DNA of 64,000 bases, taken from contig JBCCHV010000011.1 in the NCBI GenBank assembly GCA_039028635.1, positions 62,001 to 126,000 of the forward strand. Direction: 5' to 3'. A program made the translations under genes and the position numbers. This stretch comes from Acidobacteriota bacterium (lineage in GTDB: Bacteria; Acidobacteriota; Thermoanaerobaculia; Multivoradales; JBCCEF01). The notes under the pieces are model-generated. The model saw only the letters and a program-made list of their open reading frames with translations. It was not told the origin of the DNA and did not search any database. Each line of letters begins with the position of its first letter. The first letter of the stretch is position 1. Positions 61,701-64,000 of this stretch are shown here, piece by piece.

Positions 61701-62661
61701 TCGCCGCCACACCGTCGACGGCGGTCACCGTCAGGCTGTCGCCCTCGGGATCGGAATCGGCGCCGGAGCCGTTGTCGGCCAGCACGTCGCCGGCGAGGGT
61801 CGCCGAGGACACCACCGAGAGGGCGTCGTCTTGGGCTTCGGGACAATCATTGAGCACCGCATCGATGCGGAAGAACACCAGCCCCGGCTGGGCCTCGTCG
61901 GAGGCGCCGAAAAGGGCCACCAGGTCGGCATCGACGGGGGCATCGCCGGTGCCGTCGTTGCCCAGCGGCACCACCGCCGCCCACTCGCTGATGTCGCCAT
62001 CGGGAAGGAACAGCCCCCCACCGGCCCAGACCGAACCGACCGCCGCGGTCAGCAACACCGCCGCCACCACCATCGCCAGCGTCGAGGGATGGCGTCGCAG
62101 CACGTAGAGGGCCATCGCCGCCAGGAAGAAGGCGAGCAGCATCAAGCCCCACTGGGAAACCGTCGGAATCTCGAGCACCGAGACTCCACCGACCTCGAGC
62201 AAGGGGAGATCGAGCAACGCGTCCTCACCGCCGCCGGTGTCCTCGCGGCTGATCACCGCCACCCGTATGAACCGCTGACTCGCCGGCAGTTGGAGGGGCA
62301 AGTAGGTCTCGATCGCATCCGATCCCGCGACGCCGAGACCGACCCCGACATCCCATGGCGGTGCGAAGGGCGCGTCGACCACCATCGCCGGACCGAAGGT
62401 CCCGCTGCCGCTGTCGCAGTCGCGACGCACCACGGAAATCACACTCGGGGTGGTCGAGACGTTCTCTACGGTGGTGATGAGCACGGCCTCGACGCCCTCG
62501 AAGGGGCCGTCCGCCGTCGCCACCGTGCAGCCCGTCGTCGCTTGCGCATCGAGGTCGAGCAAGAGCTCGAGCTCACTCATCGAGGCAACGGCAGGAGCTG
62601 CCAACAGGCAGGCCAGAACAGCGATCACCAACGTCCAACGGTTCGTGGTCGGGCGCATCAT
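55795..62661 (-). CDS. Giant surface protein: IPTL-like segment, cadherin-like repeats and beta-helix
   Basis: A 2288-residue exported protein. Signal peptide 1-27 (ending APAVAS). Residues 28-164 are beta-rich. Residues 165-191 read VLEIPTVSQWGLMLLAFF onwards to an Arg-Arg, an IPTL-CTERM-like sorting signal that is internal here. A second hydrophobic segment (194-214) looks like a signal peptide or helix. Six tandem repeats of 116-117 residues (273-972) follow, each with CPTAVDDxxSTDEDTVLNGD and NGTFSYDPNGAF, of the VCBS/cadherin-like kind, plus a seventh degenerate copy. From about 1078 (WYVENDAAAGGLGRSSDPFD) to the end is a Thr/Asn/Gly-rich right-handed parallel beta-helix. The start ATG at 62661 follows GGGGGAGGAG. 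Confidence 0.88.
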   Translation of the reverse strand: MMRPTTNRWTLVIAVLACLLAAPAVASMSELELLLDLDAQATTGCTVATADGPFEGVEAVLITTVENVSTTPSVISVVRRDCDSGSGTFGPAMVVDAPFAPPWDVGVGLGVAGSDAIETYLPLQLPASQRFIRVAVISREDTGGGEDALLDLPLLEVGGVSVLEIPTVSQWGLMLLAFFLAAMALYVLRRHPSTLAMVVAAVLLTAAVGSVWAGGGLFLPDGDISEWAAVVPLGNDGTGDAPVDADLVALFGASDEAQPGLVFFRIDAVLNDCPEAQDDALSVVSSATLAGDVLADNGSGADSDPEGDSLTVTAVDGVAASVGTQITLGSGALLTVNANGTFDYDPNGVFDPLAPGEAATDGFAYTIEDPQGCPDSADVTITVDGVNDCPTAVDDDVATDEDTVLNGDVTVDNGNGPDSDPKGDSLVVIEVNGMAASVGTQITLGSGALLTVNANGTFSYDPNGAFDALAAGATDTDSFTYTIDDGSGTCSETATVTVTITGVNDCPTAVDDAVSTDEDTVLNGDVTAANSTTADSDPEGDTLVVTEVNGVAASVGTQITLGSGALLTVNANGTFSYDPNGAFDDLAAGATDTDSFTYTIDDGSGTCSETATVTVTITGVNDCPTAVDDAFSVGESGTLNGDVTAANPTTADSDPEGDTLVVTEVNGVAASVGTQITLTSGALLTVNANGTFDYDPNGAFDSLGDGDTDTDSFTYTLDDGSGTCSETATVTITINGSNSCPTAVDDAVSTDEDTVLNGDVLAANPTTADSDPDGDPMTVTAVNGMAASVGVQITLGSGALLTVNANGTFSYDPNGAFETLAAGATDTDSFTYTIDDGSGTCSEMATVTVTITGVNDCPTAVDDAVSTDEDTVLNGNVTAANPTTADSDPEGDSLTVTAVNGNAANVGVQIALGSGLLTVNANGSFSFDPNGGYDSLGPGDMAQEQFTYTLDDGSGSCSETATVTITITGVNDIPMVVGETFDTVSNTLLQVATSQTQTPSVFVAGNLLSNDSDGGDGPAPLSASLNTATAGAVVTVNSDGTFTYLPPAGATGMDSFTYDVTDGSTAVTGTVDITFVGRVWYVENDAAAGGLGRSSDPFDTLAEAETAHGANDMICVRTGDGSSTGHDGGIEISFSGVLLHGEHHGCEPNVSVNGNPAPTSLVPASAGNHPMIDHATGGVGVQVTADSGDLTGIFVRGLNVDGDDNAIDVTATGGNRVEVTINNNIVRDGGDDGVDVNHNSTASDSRVAIVGNALTATGDAAEVRTSNGGLEVVFDNNADITGGANGVVIDGSGGGTLVVSSFAGNSVHQDTTGNGIVMNGVVLDADGGTGGGGDGDFTGDAVTAGNTAVGTSGDGVGGSGMVLTNMTGDLAFADLDVVADGGSGLRATAAGPLNAGAGVGFRLTTGAGTSLTSTGGAALDLDPMTAAMTVASLSSTNSAASGVSLDDVSGSVTITGGTITNPAGVGFLVDGAAPVVSYGGSITGADTTAVRVANTVGGTVTVDNGNLSTDGGSFAAISASNTDGAVNVTNMAVSHSNGRVIVFDDVDGGSSFGGTTIATTNHHGISVQNSAGNMTFPDMVIAGGTPAPVDAVFLNANGTATINFSRVAVNTNGAGVRGLVATDSGTVNVTDNTSSIASTGGPAVVINPTAVGMTFASVSSTNSNGAGISLTRVTGSFVASGGTIANAAGVAIDVDFGSGTKTIDSDVNNSALRSVEVTNHGAGTVTLGGAITDTGQGILLDNNDAAVVTVNGALDLDTATFDAFVVTNGGTVNVLDPTTAHSLSTTTGRALRVENTNIGALDMTFRDISANGASSGIVLTNTGTSGGVTVTGDNVDTTQGGNSSGGFIRNTTGTAVLVDRSHELNLARMRILTPGGNGILADQLSGQGSLMHITVEDVDVANTSAVFLRNDNVNLNAGTGFTTGNSIFRNAVTGQVMFLVEGRGNSLMNVTVEDSLFTDLVPDAFQHSAGLDPGDTGTVTSVFRNNTVSNARAAVGSSVINIGKAHSASSAFTISGNTIQNVGIPGVNGGVINIAAAAANAGGTITGTISGNRIENVQGRRRGINIVPEPASGSVGVVDVTIDNNDINDMTNGIGIFIDVREDTPTSHFRVTNNRVGTGNFGTTAGNVGGTRDGVFIQADDTDPKTMNVLFTDNQIHVTNTGTGTSSDQAAVIKADNDNCTVNATVHGNTIIQGAGGTGDFVFEAEGSSTYCLDLNGANVGADANSAATGIVLEREAAATFHVEGMGAGPNNNATVEAFLDPRNSNHVLSPVGNGFTNNGGAGCPTPP
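59746..61845 (-). repeat. Six tandem ~351-base coding repeats in the giant gene
   Basis: Successive copies begin at the Cys codon of CP(T/E)A and recur every 348-351 bases. Copies 2-6 are highly similar at DNA level, with several 30-60 base stretches that look identical. Copy 4 differs in its first strand (FSVGESGTLNGD). This arrangement favours recombination that changes copy number, and short-read assemblies may misjudge the count. Confidence 0.9.
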
Positions 62662-62924
62662 CAAGACTCCTCCCCCAAGAGGAACGACCGGCAGGACCGG
62701 CTCGTCAATCGATCATTTTTTCAATTCAAGTCGAAGACCCGAATTCAAGGATACCGCCCCGCGGCGGTTCCTCGTCCTATTTGGCCGTGTTTCCATGGCC
62801 GAGAAACGTTTCGTCGTTGAATTCTGCAGCCTTCGAGGGCCAGGACGGGCGCTTCCTGGTAGGATTTGAGGCGTCACCGGGCGGCCTTCGCCGCCTTCCC
62901 ATTCCCCCTCGAGGAGTCTTCCCA
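62662..62924. other. Divergent intergenic region upstream of the giant gene
   Basis: Between the giant gene and the DinB-like gene. The 62700-62750 segment is AT-rich for this window (TGATCGATTGACG on the minus strand) and probably holds the giant gene's promoter. No confident -35/-10 pair can be assigned. Confidence 0.3.
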
Positions 62925-63437
62925 ATGAATCGCGCCACTGGACTCACGCTCCTTCTCATCCTGCTCATCGCCACCCCGGCCTTCGCCCAGGACGGCTTCC
63001 ATCGCGCTCAGCAAAGCGACTTCGAACGCGCTTCGGACAAGCTGGTCCAGCTCGCCGAAGCGATGCCGGCCGATAAGTACGACTGGCGCCCCGCCGAGGG
63101 CATTCGCTCGGTGAGCGAGAACTTCATGCATGTCGCCGAGGTCAACTTCATCCTCGGTGCCTCTCTCGGCGCCGCACCGGCGAAGGACGCCAGCGACCTC
63201 GAGAGCATCACCGACAAGGACAAGGTGGTCACCGAGCTCAAGCGCTCCATCGCCTACGCCCAAGAGGCCTTCGAAGAGGCGGTGGGCGGTGACATGGACC
63301 GCGAGCTGCCCTTCTTCGGTGGCAAGCGCAGCGCCTGGAGCATCATGCTGGTCATCAACGGTCACGCCCACGAGCACCTCGGCCAGGCCATCGCCTACGC
63401 GCGCTCGAATGGCGTCAAGCCGCCCTGGAGCCGTTAG
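62925..63437 (+). CDS. Secreted DinB-like domain protein
   Basis: A 170-residue protein with a signal peptide (LTLLLILLIATPAFA, cleavage before QDG). The rest fits a DinB/YfiT four-helix bundle: FERASDKLVQLAEAMPADKY, the metal-site His in NFMHVAEVNFILGA, and NGHAHEHLGQAIAYARSNGV with the second His cluster. DinB-like proteins are metal-dependent thiol transferases or hydrolases of mostly unknown role; an exported one is less usual. GAGGAG precedes the ATG. Confidence 0.8.
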   Translation: MNRATGLTLLLILLIATPAFAQDGFHRAQQSDFERASDKLVQLAEAMPADKYDWRPAEGIRSVSENFMHVAEVNFILGASLGAAPAKDASDLESITDKDKVVTELKRSIAYAQEAFEEAVGGDMDRELPFFGGKRSAWSIMLVINGHAHEHLGQAIAYARSNGVKPPWSR

Positions 63438-63468
63438 TTCGAAGGCGCTGCGCGACTTCGAACTAACG
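63432..63468 (+). terminator. Terminator after the DinB-like gene
   Basis: CGTTAGTTCGAAG (63432-63444) and CTTCGAACTAACG (63456-63468) form a perfect 13-pair stem around an 11-base loop. The stop codon TAG is inside the left arm. TTTTCTTTT follows at 63474-63482, giving a classical intrinsic terminator. Confidence 0.8.
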
Positions 63469-63483
63469 ACCGGTTTTCTTTTC

Positions 63484-63640
63484 AGGGGGGCTGGCGCGGC
63501 GCCGCCCAGGCCCCCCCCTCGAGCGCACGCACATGTCGTGCGCTCTCACCCCCGTCCTCGGCGGCTTTCGCCGCCGCCTCGCGCTTCGCGCTCGGGGGCC
63601 GCGTGCTGACGAGCACACGGCTGCTTGCTAATCGCCAGTA
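63484..63640 (-). repeat. Mosaic intergenic repeat element, copy V (partial)
   Basis: GC-rich stem-loops share modules with copies I, II and IV: the CACCCCCGTCCTCGGCG block (complement of the CGAGGACGGGGGTG block in element II), a GCC-rich palindrome, and GTGCT...AGCACACGGC as at the end of copy IV. The TAGCAGG termini are not clear, so it is a fragment. The remaining bases to 63706 hold no gene. Confidence 0.55.
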
Positions 63641-63706
63641 GGGCTCGCCCAGGTGATTCAGCGATGCGAGCTTGGGGTTTTGCGGGACGGAGAATTGGAG
63701 TTTTTG

Positions 63707-64000
63707 ATGCTTGCACGGACTTTCATCGTTGGCGGCCTCGTGTTCTTCCTTGCTGGCTCCGTTGCGAGCGAGCCATCCACCTCCCTCGGGGACTCGAAGA
63801 TCAGCGCCCGCCTGGCGGCGGAGCTGGATAGCTCGGAGACCCTGCACCGAGTTCAGGTGTCGCTGCGTCCGGAGGCCTTCGCCGATTCCCGGGTCAAGGG
63901 TCGCGCCTATGGCGACGCCCAGGGCCTGAAGGCGATTCAGCAGGATGTCGCCAAGGTGCTTGGCCGGGTGCTGGCGCAGCCCCCTGGCGGCCGCTTCGAG
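63707..64000 (+). CDS. N-terminus of a secreted protein, cut by the right edge
   Basis: An open frame of 98 codons runs off the right edge. It starts MLARTFIVGGLVFFLAGSVA, a good signal peptide cleaved near SVAS-EPS. The next region (ETLHRVQVSLRPEAF, then QGLKAIQQDVAKVLGRVLAQ) resembles the propeptide (inhibitor I9-like) of subtilisin-type proteases, but too little is seen for a firm call. Confidence 0.5.
   Translation, partial: MLARTFIVGGLVFFLAGSVASEPSTSLGDSKISARLAAELDSSETLHRVQVSLRPEAFADSRVKGRAYGDAQGLKAIQQDVAKVLGRVLAQPPGGRFE

Noticed and set aside
59746-61845. Regular repeats considered as a CRISPR array
   Set aside because: The units are 351 bases, coding and without unique spacers; no cas genes are present.
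58057-62820. 1587-codon open frame on the plus strand opposite the giant surface protein
   Set aside because: It is the antisense of the repeat protein; its apparent repeats mirror the 351-base units. Composition (Arg, His, Gly, Val) is typical of a shadow frame.

Overview
This is a GC-rich, gene-dense bacterial chromosomal segment. Outer-membrane (Omp85, TolC-like) and periplasmic adaptor proteins show a diderm envelope. IPTL-CTERM-like sequence, an ECF sigma/anti-sigma/CHAT set, DUF4388 receivers and many secreted hypothetical proteins with acidic-aromatic tails point to Acidobacteriota (Thermoanaerobaculia-like). That placement is inference from gene style; no rRNA or other marker gene is present. 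I saw no tRNA, rRNA, CRISPR array, transposase or integrase.

Layout: 1-10.4 kb is housekeeping and envelope functions: a partial lipoprotein, a CPBP protease/NhaP antiporter/Omp85 operon, a phosphatidylserine-decarboxylase-family enzyme, a rhomboid + MoeB-rhodanese pair, a DM13 protein, a YhhQ-type transporter, and a DUF1272-SnoaL fusion divergent from a GlxA/FtrA regulator. 10.4-25.2 kb is a divergent efflux locus. On the minus strand lie one adaptor and two RND pumps. On the plus strand lie TetR, outer-membrane factor, adaptor and a third RND pump. Tandem TetR-type palindromes sit in the promoter between them. 25.2-27.5 kb is an egtD-egtB ergothioneine pair. 28-35 kb holds secreted proteins and an ECF sigma / zinc-finger anti-sigma / TPR-CHAT protease operon. 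35-37.3 kb holds mutM and small genes bounded by mosaic repeat elements. 37.6-39.5 kb is a tandem array of four paralogous secreted cysteine-rich proteins that I cannot assign to a known family.

39.7-52.1 kb is a sensory island: a free HPt protein, receivers, CheW, a double-HAMP MCP and a ChpA/PilL-like CheA with two HPt domains and a receiver, with no CheR or CheB. It is followed by a DUF4388 receiver, an OmpR-type regulator and a PAS kinase with two degenerate receivers. 52.2-55.7 kb has small genes and three tandem tail-collar (MdpB-like) proteins. 55.8-62.7 kb encodes a 2288-residue surface protein with an internal IPTL-CTERM-like segment, six 117-residue cadherin-like repeats and a long beta-helix. 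The window closes with a secreted DinB-like protein and a truncated secreted protein.

The strongest candidates for undescribed biology are the four-gene cysteine-rich array, the family of intergenic elements whose ends supply the stop codons of flanking genes, the giant protein with a misplaced sorting signal beside the collar triplet, and a MITE-like element at the 3' end of the cheA-like gene.
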